Below are positions 28,792-37,441 of a stretch of 64,000 nucleotides of DNA, one piece after another. A program made the translations under genes and the position numbers. The notes under the pieces were generated by a model. That model was not told where the DNA came from. It was given only the letters and a program-made list of their open reading frames with translations, and ran no database searches. The stretch is from positions 1-64,000 of the forward strand of contig JAHBUQ010000003.1 of NCBI GenBank assembly GCA_019637995.1, written 5' to 3'. The stretch's first letter is position 1. The number at the start of each line of letters is the position of its first letter. The DNA is from Ignavibacteriota bacterium (GTDB lineage Bacteria > Bacteroidota > Ignavibacteria > Kapaibacteriales > UBA2268).

Positions 28792-29628
28792 CTATCTTTT
28801 TGTTAAATCCGATACATGAGGCGAGTATTTGAATTTACTAATAATTACTTCTATATCTTTTAAATTTTTTGGCTCATTTGCTTCAGGAAGACATAAGCTG
28901 ATAATTACTTTCAGATTATCTGATGGCTCAGAAAAAGTCAAAGCATCATCCATTTCCTGAATATGAAAATCGCCGGATTTCTTAAGAGCTTTGAATTCAT
29001 TATAAAATCCACCGCTTGATTTGGATGAATAATAAATATAATTCGGGTAAATACCTACTTTGTGATGTGATTCAACTTCAGAAAGCAAAAATGGTTTGTC
29101 AGGAGTCTGAACCTCAGCAAATTTTTTATCTGTAGCATATAGAAAATATTCCAATTCATTTGGAGCACGATTTTCAAAATACTTCGAAAATCTAACCCCG
29201 GTTTGGGTCATTCCTTCGTAAAAGTCATCAGTAACATTCAAGATTGTAAAAGCAAGTGCTGCATTTGCATCTAAACCACCTGACCTCATCCTGACCGAAA
29301 AAGAATATTCGCCGTAGCCAAGCGAAGTATCAATAGTTATTTCACCACCATACCAGGTATTTTCATGTCTCTTTAGCCTTAAAATCAAATTGCCTGTATC
29401 ATCCATTGACACATTTTCATTTTTAGTCAAACAAAAATATCTGCTGTCAGCAATATTTTTTGTTTCTTTCTTCTCCCAAACATAGCCTGAGAATAATAAC
29501 ATTTTGCTGTCCGGTAAAAATTCCTCTTGAGATTGAGGCTCGGTTTTATCGCCACAAGCTGAAAATAAAATTACAAGCAATAAAGCAGGTAAAAATATTG
29601 ATATAATTGATTTGATATTAGTTTTCAT
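28792..29628 (-). CDS. Lipoprotein with GH16-like concanavalin fold
   Basis: A 278-residue lipoprotein (lipobox FSAC, Cys25). The mature part resembles the GH16/laminarinase beta-jelly-roll: NLILRLKRHENTWYGGEITI, then GYGEYSFSVRMRSGGLDANA, where real GH16 proteins have YGxxExRxKxP. The position of the catalytic ExDxE motif reads NELEYFLY, so the usual nucleophile/acid-base pair is not intact and hydrolysis is doubtful. It overlaps lpxK by 11 nt. A glycan-binding or structural envelope role is a fair inference; the substrate is unknown. Confidence 0.65.
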   Translation of the reverse strand: MKTNIKSIISIFLPALLLVILFSACGDKTEPQSQEEFLPDSKMLLFSGYVWEKKETKNIADSRYFCLTKNENVSMDDTGNLILRLKRHENTWYGGEITIDTSLGYGEYSFSVRMRSGGLDANAALAFTILNVTDDFYEGMTQTGVRFSKYFENRAPNELEYFLYATDKKFAEVQTPDKPFLLSEVESHHKVGIYPNYIYYSSKSSGGFYNEFKALKKSGDFHIQEMDDALTFSEPSDNLKVIISLCLPEANEPKNLKDIEVIISKFKYSPHVSDLTKR

Positions 29629-30673
29629 TTTCTTTATACCTGTTTTTGTTAATAAATTTATTAATTCTTCTGCCTAATAATTTAAAGAAATCAATCTTGC
29701 CATCTGTAATGGTGAGAGCAATTGGAAATACAACACACTTAATATTTTCATCTGTTAACTTATCAATGAAAAGCATCAGCTTGGCTGCATCTTTTTCCGT
29801 AGTAGCAAGATGGTTGCAACCAGATTTTTTGCACAGGTTAATCAGTAGATTAATGTCTTTTAAGGTATATTGATGGTGGTCATCAAAAGCGTGGTTATTT
29901 AAAGCCTTAAATCCTAAATCGTCGACCATACTAAAAAATCTGTCCGGTTTTGCTATACCTGCAAAGGCAATACAATCAAGCGGATTTTTCTTTGTGTGTC
30001 TAATTTTGATTTGAGATTTATCCTCAAGATAGTACGGATTTGCTTTGACTGGTTTAACTCTTATAATAATGGCGTCATCAGCAATATTTTTTTTAAATTT
30101 TTCACTTAGTTCGAAGCTTCCTGTTAAGCATACAACATCTGCACGCTTTAGTGATTCAACCGGCTCACGAAGTCTGCCATCAGGCATAAGTTCGGGATTA
30201 TCATGGGTTTCTTTATCAATCAGCACAATATCAAGTTCGCGATGCAGATTACGGTGCTGGAAACCATCATCTACAATAATTAAATCCACGTCAAATTTAT
30301 TCTGCATAGATAATGCCGCATGAGATTTAGAATCATGAGCAATTACAGGAACTTTAAGTGAATCTGCAAGCAGAACCATTTCATCACCTCCTATTGCAGC
30401 ATCCACGAGAACTTTTCTGCCATCACTTACTATTACTTCACCTTTGCTTTGCCTTTTGTAACCTCTACCAACGATTCCGGTCATGTAACCTTTATTAATA
30501 AAATATTTTGTCAGCATTTGAACAAATGGTGTTTTTCCGGTACCACCCACCGAGAGATTGCCGACACTTATTACCGGAACCTTGCATTTAATAATGTCCT
30601 CTTTTTTATCAAAAGAACTGTTGCGTTTATCAACTACAAAACCAAAAACTTTTGATAATAGCTTCTTAATCAT
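29618..30673 (-). CDS. lpxK: Tetraacyldisaccharide 4'-kinase LpxK
   Basis: A 351-residue membrane-associated kinase that phosphorylates the 4' position of the lipid A disaccharide precursor. The Walker A motif is in ISVGNLSVGGTGKTPFVQML, followed by GIVGRGYKRQSKGEVIVSDG. DDGFQHRNLHRELDIVLID contains the catalytic Asp pair and QHR. The conserved LTGSFELS and HHQYTLKDI segments are present. It overlaps the upstream acyltransferase gene by 8 nt and the downstream lipoprotein gene by 11 nt. Its presence shows that the cell makes lipid A-containing lipopolysaccharide. Confidence 0.95.
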   Translation of the reverse strand: MIKKLLSKVFGFVVDKRNSSFDKKEDIIKCKVPVISVGNLSVGGTGKTPFVQMLTKYFINKGYMTGIVGRGYKRQSKGEVIVSDGRKVLVDAAIGGDEMVLLADSLKVPVIAHDSKSHAALSMQNKFDVDLIIVDDGFQHRNLHRELDIVLIDKETHDNPELMPDGRLREPVESLKRADVVCLTGSFELSEKFKKNIADDAIIIRVKPVKANPYYLEDKSQIKIRHTKKNPLDCIAFAGIAKPDRFFSMVDDLGFKALNNHAFDDHHQYTLKDINLLINLCKKSGCNHLATTEKDAAKLMLFIDKLTDENIKCVVFPIALTITDGKIDFFKLLGRRINKFINKNRYKENEN

Positions 30674-31292
30674 ACTTTTTATCTTTTGTTAAATTGTTAG
30701 AATGTAAAAGTAACAGATTTGATTGTAATTCTGAAATTTTTAAAGAAATTAAGTCTTTATCATCACTTTTTTCTATAATTTCAGGTTTTGAGATTGTTAA
30801 AAGAATTTCAGAAAATGGCAGCGGTAGTTCAAACTTATCCCACGATTTTTCAAAAATATGCTTAGACTTAATATCTATCCCACATAAATAGATTGGCACT
30901 TGAGCTCTTGAAGCAGCGACAACGGCACCTGCTTTCATCTCAAACCGAGGTCCCTGTGGTCCGTCAGGTGTCATAAGTACTAACGAATGATTACATGAAT
31001 TAATTATTTCATCAAGTACTTCTTTTCCTTTTCTTGACGACGAACCTCGTATAAGACTAAATCCCCATTTTGAAAGCAATCCTGATAATATTTCCCCATC
31101 CTTGCTTAAACTTACAACTGCCGTGGGATTATATTTAGTAAAATATTTCCACGCCGGTAGCATTAATCCATGCCAGAATACTACAATCCCTTTGCTGATA
31201 TTTTCATCATATCCCTGAACTTTGATTCTCCAGGTATTTGATAACAAATTCAGCATAAAAATTGCAAATTTATATTTCGTGGACAACTTCAC
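30666..31292 (-). CDS. DUF374-type lysophospholipid acyltransferase family protein
   Basis: A 208-residue protein starting at GTG 31292. Motifs of the DUF374/LPLAT group are visible: FWHGLMLPAW with the catalytic-type His, VSLSKDGEILSGLL, RGSSSRKGKEVLDEI and LMTPDGPQGPRFEMKAGAV. The family transfers acyl chains in envelope lipid synthesis and is often encoded near lipid A genes. Here it overlaps lpxK by 8 nt, which supports a lipid A or related role. The exact acceptor cannot be told from sequence. A terminator for the upstream fbp gene lies just before its start. Confidence 0.85.
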   Translation of the reverse strand: MKLSTKYKFAIFMLNLLSNTWRIKVQGYDENISKGIVVFWHGLMLPAWKYFTKYNPTAVVSLSKDGEILSGLLSKWGFSLIRGSSSRKGKEVLDEIINSCNHSLVLMTPDGPQGPRFEMKAGAVVAASRAQVPIYLCGIDIKSKHIFEKSWDKFELPLPFSEILLTISKPEIIEKSDDKDLISLKISELQSNLLLLHSNNLTKDKKYD

Positions 31293-31310
31293 AATAGTTT
31301 CAATATCTAT

Positions 31311-31348
31311 AAAAAATGGCTGTTTTATAAATTACTAATAAAACAGCC
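31311..31348 (-). terminator. Intrinsic terminator after fbp
   Basis: GGCTGTTTTAT (31318-31328) and ATAAAACAGCC (31338-31348) form a perfect 11-bp stem with a 9-base loop. On the minus strand it is followed by ATTTTTTA, 22 nt past the fbp stop and just before the acyltransferase gene. A convincing rho-independent terminator separating the two units. Confidence 0.85.
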
Positions 31349-31369
31349 TTAAAATTTTAATCAATCAAA

Positions 31370-32410
31370 TTAAAAAATCTTTTGTAAGGGGTGTTCTCCT
31401 TTGAGGAAGGATTCGCATTCAATTACATCATCTTTACTTCCGGCAATAAATGGTACTCTTTGATGAATACTATCAGGCTTGATATCCAAAATTCTTCTTT
31501 CTCCATCAGTAGCTCTGCCACCGGCTTGCTCTATAATCATAGCTAAAGCATTTGCCTCATATACAATACGCAATTTACCATTTGGCATTGAACTGTCTGC
31601 AGGATAAAGGTAAATACCTCCGGTCAGCAGAGTTCGGTGAATATCGGCAACAGCAGTACCAATATATCTTAGTGAATATGGTCTTGATTTATCGGAGCTT
31701 GGAGTTTTGATATATTCAATATATTGTTTCATATTTTCAGACCAGCGATAGAAATAGCCCTCGTTCGCACTATAATATTTACCCCTTTTTGGCAAACGGA
31801 TATTTTCATTGGTCAGCAAAAATTCACCAAGGGTAGGATCATAAGTAAAAGAATGTACACCGTGACCTGTTGTGTAAACAAGCATTGTGCTGCTACCATA
31901 AAGTGAATACCCTGCCGCTTCAAGTTTATAACCTGCTTGAATAACATCTTCAACGGTTCCGGGTTCATCAGAGATAGGATCAACTCTTTTGTATAATCCG
32001 AAAATTGTTCCAATAGTAACGTTGACATCAATATTCGAGGAGCCGTCAAGTGGATCAAAAACTAGTACGTACTTAGCTTTTCCACCACCGGGGCTTGTTA
32101 AAATAATATCATCGTCTTCCTCAGAAGCCATAATGCAAATATGTCCGCTATTTTGCATTGCACGCTTAATGACTTCATTTGAATAAGTATCAAGCTTTCT
32201 TACTTGTTCTCCATGTACATTAGTATCGCGCGTAAGACCAAGTACGTCATTAAGACCAGCCCTGCGAACATCTCTTGAGATTATTCTCAGCGCCAGAGTA
32301 AGGTCATTAAGGATTGATGTAAAATCTCCGGTTGCTTCCGGATGTAAATTTTGTTCAGCATCGATATGATGCGAAATAGTTGTTAGTTTTTTAGGCTGCA
32401 TTATGGGCAT
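31370..32410 (-). CDS. fbp: Class I fructose-1,6-bisphosphatase
   Basis: A 346-residue enzyme removing the 1-phosphate of fructose 1,6-bisphosphate in gluconeogenesis. VFDPLDGSSNIDVNVTIGTIFG is the class I metal-binding signature. Nearby MASEEDDD supplies acidic metal ligands, and GGIYLYPADSSMPNGKLRIVYEANALAMIIEQAGG is the C-terminal substrate region. Start 32410 is supported by GAGGA 6 nt upstream; an ATG nine bases on is a less likely alternative. Monocistronic, with a clear terminator downstream. The enzyme points to active gluconeogenesis, as in a heterotroph. Confidence 0.95.
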   Translation of the reverse strand: MPIMQPKKLTTISHHIDAEQNLHPEATGDFTSILNDLTLALRIISRDVRRAGLNDVLGLTRDTNVHGEQVRKLDTYSNEVIKRAMQNSGHICIMASEEDDDIILTSPGGGKAKYVLVFDPLDGSSNIDVNVTIGTIFGLYKRVDPISDEPGTVEDVIQAGYKLEAAGYSLYGSSTMLVYTTGHGVHSFTYDPTLGEFLLTNENIRLPKRGKYYSANEGYFYRWSENMKQYIEYIKTPSSDKSRPYSLRYIGTAVADIHRTLLTGGIYLYPADSSMPNGKLRIVYEANALAMIIEQAGGRATDGERRILDIKPDSIHQRVPFIAGSKDDVIECESFLKGEHPLQKIF

Positions 32411-32476
32411 AAAGTCCTCAATTTAATCAGGATTGATTAATATAATCTATTATTATAATTTCTATTTTCCGATTAG

Positions 32477-34888
32477 TTATTGTATTCTAATTGTTTTTCC
32501 TATTTGTAACTTATTTTCGTCTAAATTTTTATTCAAATTTTTAATTGAATTAACAGAAACTCCAAATTTTCCGGCTATTTTACCAAGTGTGTCACCCCGT
32601 CGGATTTTGTAATGTTTGGGAGCATTCTTAACGCTACTTGCCTTAGCACCGGTGCTTCCCTTGCTTTCAATTGCAGTATAAATTGTCAATTTAGTATTTG
32701 CATAGACAGTATTACCCTTAATAGCTTGTGGATTCCAGTTGCGAAGTTCATCTTCGGTAACGCTATATTTTGCTGCAATAGTTGAAAGATTTTCACCTGA
32801 TTTTACATTATGAACTACCTTATTTGAGCCCTTATCTCCGCCATCATCACTCACAATTGAAGTAGATTGAATATTAATAGTCTGCCCTACTTTAATGCTG
32901 TTAGTATTTGAAATATTATTACTCTGCTTAATACTCTCGATTGTAACTCCATAATCATCAGCAATTTGAGCTAAAGTTTCACCACGTTTTACCTTATGTT
33001 GTGTAGATGTTACTTTTTTAGTAAATTTTGTAATTCCCGGCGAATTGTTATTTCCGTTTGTTGCAACATCAGCCGGAACAGGCTTAACCCAAAGTTCTTC
33101 ACCTGCATTTATGCTTTCTTCTTCAGGCTTAATATCATTTAATCTGCGAAGCTCAGATACTTCCATTTCAAATTTTTTGGCAATACTGAAAAGCGTTTCA
33201 CCTTTTTGAACTTTATGCTTGACACTTTCATTTTTGATTACAAGTAAATTTGACTGGCTTTTTTCAACAGACTGTTCTGCTTCAATTTTTGCTAAGTTTA
33301 CTAATGTATTACCACTTACAGGAATAATAAGATTTGTACCTTTAGAAACTTTAGCTTTTGTACCTTTAAGTTTGTTGACAGTCACTATATCATTGATGCT
33401 CACATTATAATGTTTGGCAATTGAGCTTAAAGTTTCCTTGTTTTGAACAGTGTGATTGACAAAGGGCATTTTTTCTTCATCAGTTAAAAGCGAATAATTT
33501 GCAATGAAATTATTTTTTGTACCAACAGGTAATTTCAAATTATAAGGTATAACATCCGGAGGTGTACAATCTTTGATTAATTCAGTATTGAACATTTTCA
33601 AACTGTCGAGTGATATACCTGCAGCCTTAGCAAGTGCGGATAAATTCACAGCAGAGTCTAATGCTACGGTTTCATAAACATATTCGTCTATAAATTCCAA
33701 AGAATCAATTTCGAATCCATAAGAGACCGGATCAATTGCAAGCCTTGCAGCGGCGATATATTGCGGCACATACCCTCTTGTTTCACGGGGGAGATTGTCT
33801 CTTACTTCCCAGTAGTTTGGATTTTGTTTATTCGTACGTCTGATTGCTCGTGCTACACAACCTGCACCACAATTATAAGCTGCCATAGCAAGATACCAGT
33901 CACCAAATTCATTATACAAATCACGAAGATGTCTCATAGCAGCACGTGTTGCTTTTTCCGGTTCTCGCCTTTCATCAACAAAAACAGACCCATTTTTATT
34001 CAAACCGTATGCTTCACCTGTTGCTCTCATAAACTGCCATAAACCAAGCGCTTTAGCTTTTGAGATTATAGTAGGATTCAGCCCGCTTTCAATCATTGAG
34101 AGGTAGATGATTTCCATTGGCATATTCTCTTCTTCAGCTATTCGTTTCATCATAGGAAACCACTTTGAACTTCTTTCAAGCCAGCGACTGAAAATTTTCT
34201 TTCCCTGCCCACGGGTCAGCCATTGAATACTACGATCAACAGTTATATCATCATCCAAAGGTATGATTAGTGAATCAGGAGCTTTGGGCAGTTTAGGGAA
34301 GCTGATGGATTTATTTGGTTTTTGGTCTTTGTTATTTGCATCATGTGCCACTAAATCAATTGGTTCAATGTAATCAATTTCTTTAAAAAGCAGTTCTCTA
34401 ATTATAAATATGGGTGAATTTTCATCAAGAAATTCTATACTTTTGACGTAGTTTTCATAATCATCAATTATTGACTGAGCCAAATCTGTAAAATCTTTGC
34501 TCTCTTCAATACCGGGAGTACCTGATAATTCATTTAATTTTTCCAAAGCCTGATCAAAATATCTTGCTGCTCTTGAAGTATCACGTTTTTGGATTAATAT
34601 TAAAGCTTGATAATATTTTTGACGCGCCAATTCTATGCTGTTTTTAAAATCTTCGCTCTTAAAGCGATTTCCAGGCAAAGCAGTGTCGTCCAAATCAGAA
34701 TACTCATCAGGGAAAATCACTTTCTGTTTATCTGCTTTTTCCTGTTCCAATTGCATTCTGGAACGTGGAGCTGCAACGGGGTAACCACTCCTCGCTTGTG
34801 CTGATAATTCGATAGCAAATTCAAACAACATGAATGTTGCTAAAATTGAATATATCACCATATTTAGAACTTTATTTCTTCCTCTCAT
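32477..34888 (-). CDS. MltD-like lytic murein transglycosylase with five LysM repeats
   Basis: About 803 residues. Start 34888 (MRGRNKVLNMVIYSILA) is preferred over the ATG at 34912 because AGGT precedes it and the signal peptide is cleaner. The SLT catalytic domain lies at about 240-370: IIYLSMIESGLNPTIISKAK with the catalytic Glu, then ALGLWQFMRATGEAYGL and MAAYNCGAGCVARAIR. Five LysM modules follow, beginning HTVQNKETLSSIAKHY, HKVQKGETLFSIAKKF, HKVKRGETLAQIADDY, HNVKSGENLSTIAAKY and YKIRRGDTLGKIAGKF. The enzyme cleaves peptidoglycan glycan strands to 1,6-anhydro ends in the periplasm. E. coli MltD carries two LysM; five is a long anchor array. Confidence 0.93.
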   Translation of the reverse strand: MRGRNKVLNMVIYSILATFMLFEFAIELSAQARSGYPVAAPRSRMQLEQEKADKQKVIFPDEYSDLDDTALPGNRFKSEDFKNSIELARQKYYQALILIQKRDTSRAARYFDQALEKLNELSGTPGIEESKDFTDLAQSIIDDYENYVKSIEFLDENSPIFIIRELLFKEIDYIEPIDLVAHDANNKDQKPNKSISFPKLPKAPDSLIIPLDDDITVDRSIQWLTRGQGKKIFSRWLERSSKWFPMMKRIAEEENMPMEIIYLSMIESGLNPTIISKAKALGLWQFMRATGEAYGLNKNGSVFVDERREPEKATRAAMRHLRDLYNEFGDWYLAMAAYNCGAGCVARAIRRTNKQNPNYWEVRDNLPRETRGYVPQYIAAARLAIDPVSYGFEIDSLEFIDEYVYETVALDSAVNLSALAKAAGISLDSLKMFNTELIKDCTPPDVIPYNLKLPVGTKNNFIANYSLLTDEEKMPFVNHTVQNKETLSSIAKHYNVSINDIVTVNKLKGTKAKVSKGTNLIIPVSGNTLVNLAKIEAEQSVEKSQSNLLVIKNESVKHKVQKGETLFSIAKKFEMEVSELRRLNDIKPEEESINAGEELWVKPVPADVATNGNNNSPGITKFTKKVTSTQHKVKRGETLAQIADDYGVTIESIKQSNNISNTNSIKVGQTINIQSTSIVSDDGGDKGSNKVVHNVKSGENLSTIAAKYSVTEDELRNWNPQAIKGNTVYANTKLTIYTAIESKGSTGAKASSVKNAPKHYKIRRGDTLGKIAGKFGVSVNSIKNLNKNLDENKLQIGKTIRIQ

Positions 34889-34970
34889 TAAGTTACCTGC
34901 ATTTTGGCACATTAAGTAAATACAATATAATAGTTTTTAGTAAATTTACCAAGTATATTCGAAAAATTAT

Positions 34971-35777
34971 TTATTTATTCATAATTTTATTATAAAATAA
35001 TGCAATTACAAAAAGTAAAGCTTGTAAAACAATTATCACAGCTCCGCTTGGTAAATCCAAATGATAGGATAAAATCAATCCTGCTATTGATGAAATTATA
35101 CCCATTGAGATGGATACAACTGTCATTGTCATAAATCGGTTTGAAACTAATCTGGCAAATGAACCGGGAATTACAATATATGCAGTAATAAGTATTATTC
35201 CCACTATTTTGATTGCAAGCACAACCGTAAGTGCAGTCATTAGCATCAAAGTATAATCATCAGCAAGAACCGGCAATTTATCCGATTTTGCAAGCTCACG
35301 GTCAAATGTTGCATAAGCCCATCTTCCCCAGTAAAGCTTGAGTGTTATTAAACTTAGAAGTGCCAGACCTCCGGATATCCAGATATCTGATGAACTTACT
35401 GTAAGTATCGAGCCAAATAAGTAAGTATAAGCATCGGCTGTGTAGTCATCTTTCAGAGCCAGAAAAATTATACCGAAAGCCACTGATACTGAGTATAAAA
35501 TGCCGATTATTGAATCAGTTGAAATCTTGGAGTGCTCTTTCAAATAGACTGTCAGAAGTGCAATAAAAAGTGTAAATGGTATTGCAGTAAGTAAAGGCTC
35601 TATGCCAAGTAAAAGTCCAAGAGCTACACCACCAAAAGCTGCGTGAGCAAGCCCGGAACCAATATAACTGATTCGTCTTTGAACAACAAAAACGCTGAAA
35701 TAACTTGCTGAAAAGCCAATCAAAATGCCGGCAAGCAGTGCTCTCTGAAGAAATGGATATTCAAACATCTCAAGCAT
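34971..35777 (-). CDS. Metal ABC transporter permease, ZnuB-like
   Basis: A 268-residue membrane protein with about eight helices of the ABC-3 (zinc/manganese) permease family. Conserved phrases include YIGSGLAHAAFGGVALGLLLG and DDYTLMLMTALTVVLAIKIVGIIL followed by PGSFARLVSNRFM. It overlaps the ATPase gene by 8 nt and completes a tightly packed importer with the two upstream genes. Zinc is favoured by the His-rich loop of the binding protein. Confidence 0.9.
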   Translation of the reverse strand: MLEMFEYPFLQRALLAGILIGFSASYFSVFVVQRRISYIGSGLAHAAFGGVALGLLLGIEPLLTAIPFTLFIALLTVYLKEHSKISTDSIIGILYSVSVAFGIIFLALKDDYTADAYTYLFGSILTVSSSDIWISGGLALLSLITLKLYWGRWAYATFDRELAKSDKLPVLADDYTLMLMTALTVVLAIKIVGIILITAYIVIPGSFARLVSNRFMTMTVVSISMGIISSIAGLILSYHLDLPSGAVIIVLQALLFVIALFYNKIMNK

Positions 35778-36522
35778 TTTGATTTTCCTTCAAGCCAAAC
35801 TTTATTCCGTGGTCGTGCCCCAAGTGTGAAAATGTCTTTTGGAGATTGCTGTCACTGAATGCATCAGATGAAGAACCAAAAAAAATCTGCTCTTTGTTAA
35901 GCAGCAAAGTAAAATTGGTATGATGATAAGCCGCTGACCAATCGTGAGTAACCATCATAATTGTTGTATTATGATTTTTATTATAGTCGTTGATTATGTG
36001 ATTAACGCTTTTTTCACAGACCAAATCAATTCCGGTTGCCGGTTCATCAAGCAGAAGTATTGCCGGATTGGTAATCAGACATCTTGCAAGATATACTCTT
36101 TGAAGCTCTCCACCTGAAAGTGTGCTAAGTTGCTTAAAAGCCAAATCAGAAGCTGATAATTTTTCAAGAATTTCATGGGCTCTGTTTTTGTCATGTTTAC
36201 TAAATCTGCCAACCCAGCTTTTATTAAGTCCGCTAAGTACAAGATCTGATGCAATAGCCGGAAAAGAGCGGTCAAGTGTTTTAATCTGAGGGACATAGGC
36301 AATTCTGCCGGAATTACTGCCGGAATTTGAAAGGATGTTGATATTGCCGTTAAATTTTGAATTCAGTCCTAAAATTGTTTTAAGCAGAGTTGTTTTACCT
36401 GAGCCATTAGGTCCAACGATAGCAACATAAGCACCCACCGGTACTTCGAAATTAATATTGTGCAGTATTATATTTTTATCGAAAATTACATTAAGATTGC
36501 TAATTTTTAAAGCAATTTCCAT
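35770..36522 (-). CDS. Metal ABC transporter ATP-binding protein, ZnuC-like
   Basis: A 250-residue ATPase. Walker A is VGPNGSGKTTLLKTILGL, the signature is LSGGELQRVYLARCL, Walker B is ILLLDEPATGID, and the switch His is in MVTHDWSAAYHH. It starts right after the binding-protein gene and overlaps the permease gene by 8 nt. It energises uptake of a divalent metal, most likely zinc. Confidence 0.92.
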   Translation of the reverse strand: MEIALKISNLNVIFDKNIILHNINFEVPVGAYVAIVGPNGSGKTTLLKTILGLNSKFNGNINILSNSGSNSGRIAYVPQIKTLDRSFPAIASDLVLSGLNKSWVGRFSKHDKNRAHEILEKLSASDLAFKQLSTLSGGELQRVYLARCLITNPAILLLDEPATGIDLVCEKSVNHIINDYNKNHNTTIMMVTHDWSAAYHHTNFTLLLNKEQIFFGSSSDAFSDSNLQKTFSHLGHDHGIKFGLKENQNA

Positions 36523-37413
36523 TTATTGCAAAGCCTTTCTCAAAATTTTTGCATTCATTATCAATATATCTTCATAGGTTCTCATACTTTCAGAGTTGCC
36601 TTCAGGATTTAGTTCGTAAATCTCTACAGCTGCTTCATTTGCTATTATTTTTACATTTTTTCCATTAAGCTGAGGCTCAGAAAATATTGCTTTGACACCA
36701 CTTTCCTTAATTTTTCTTACTAGTTCGGCAATGAATTTTGGAGAAGGCTCTTTACCGGGACTTTCCTCAATAGCACCACCATACCATAATCCATATCTTT
36801 CAAGCATATAATTAAAAGACGGATGATGAAGAAAAACATCCATATCCCTAACAGGTTCAAGTATTTCGGTCAGATTTTTATCAATTTTCAAAAGATTTTT
36901 AGAAAATATTTCAGAATTTTTTATAAATTCTTCCTTACCTTCCGGGTAGAGTTCTGCCATCGCTCTTGTAAGTGGTTCAATCATTTGCAAGACTGTCAGA
37001 GGATCAAGCCAAAAATGGGGGTCAATCTCATGATCGTGATGATTATGCTCAGAGCCATCTTGTGAGTGATCATGATTGCAACTGAAGAAAATAATGTTAT
37101 CAAGAGAAACCATATCAATTATTTTTATTTTCTTCTTAGAGGGGACTTTAGTAATCCAACCATCGAAATTCGGGGCAATATAAAATAAACCGAGCGCTTT
37201 TGAGGCATATTTTATATCACTTGGTCTGGGCAAATAAGTATGAGGGGATGCACCGGTGGGGACAATATAATCAACAACAATAGCATCGCCTGCTATCTCA
37301 CACAATATAGAATAAACCGGGTATGATGAAGCTAAAAAAAGAGGTTTTTCATCATTGGAATCACTTGAACATGAAACCAGATACAATAATAAAAATAACA
37401 ATATATATTTCAT
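36523..37413 (-). CDS. Zinc-binding lipoprotein of ABC importer, ZnuA-like
   Basis: A 296-residue solute-binding protein of the cluster A-I group. Lipoprotein signal MKYILLFLLLYLVSC (Cys15). Metal-ligand regions: PTGASPHTYLPRPSDI, HHDHEIDPHFWLDPL and VFLHHPSFNYML, plus an acidic SEPQLNGKNV near the C-terminus. A His/Asp-rich loop (CNHDHSQDGSEHNHHDHE) just before the second ligand is the hallmark of zinc rather than manganese binding. It begins 28 nt after the SurA-like gene on the same strand, so read-through from the chaperone genes is possible. No Zur box was recognised. Confidence 0.92.
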   Translation of the reverse strand: MKYILLFLLLYLVSCSSDSNDEKPLFLASSYPVYSILCEIAGDAIVVDYIVPTGASPHTYLPRPSDIKYASKALGLFYIAPNFDGWITKVPSKKKIKIIDMVSLDNIIFFSCNHDHSQDGSEHNHHDHEIDPHFWLDPLTVLQMIEPLTRAMAELYPEGKEEFIKNSEIFSKNLLKIDKNLTEILEPVRDMDVFLHHPSFNYMLERYGLWYGGAIEESPGKEPSPKFIAELVRKIKESGVKAIFSEPQLNGKNVKIIANEAAVEIYELNPEGNSESMRTYEDILIMNAKILRKALQ

Positions 37414-37441
37414 AATAATTCAAATTCAACTTTTCAAAAAA

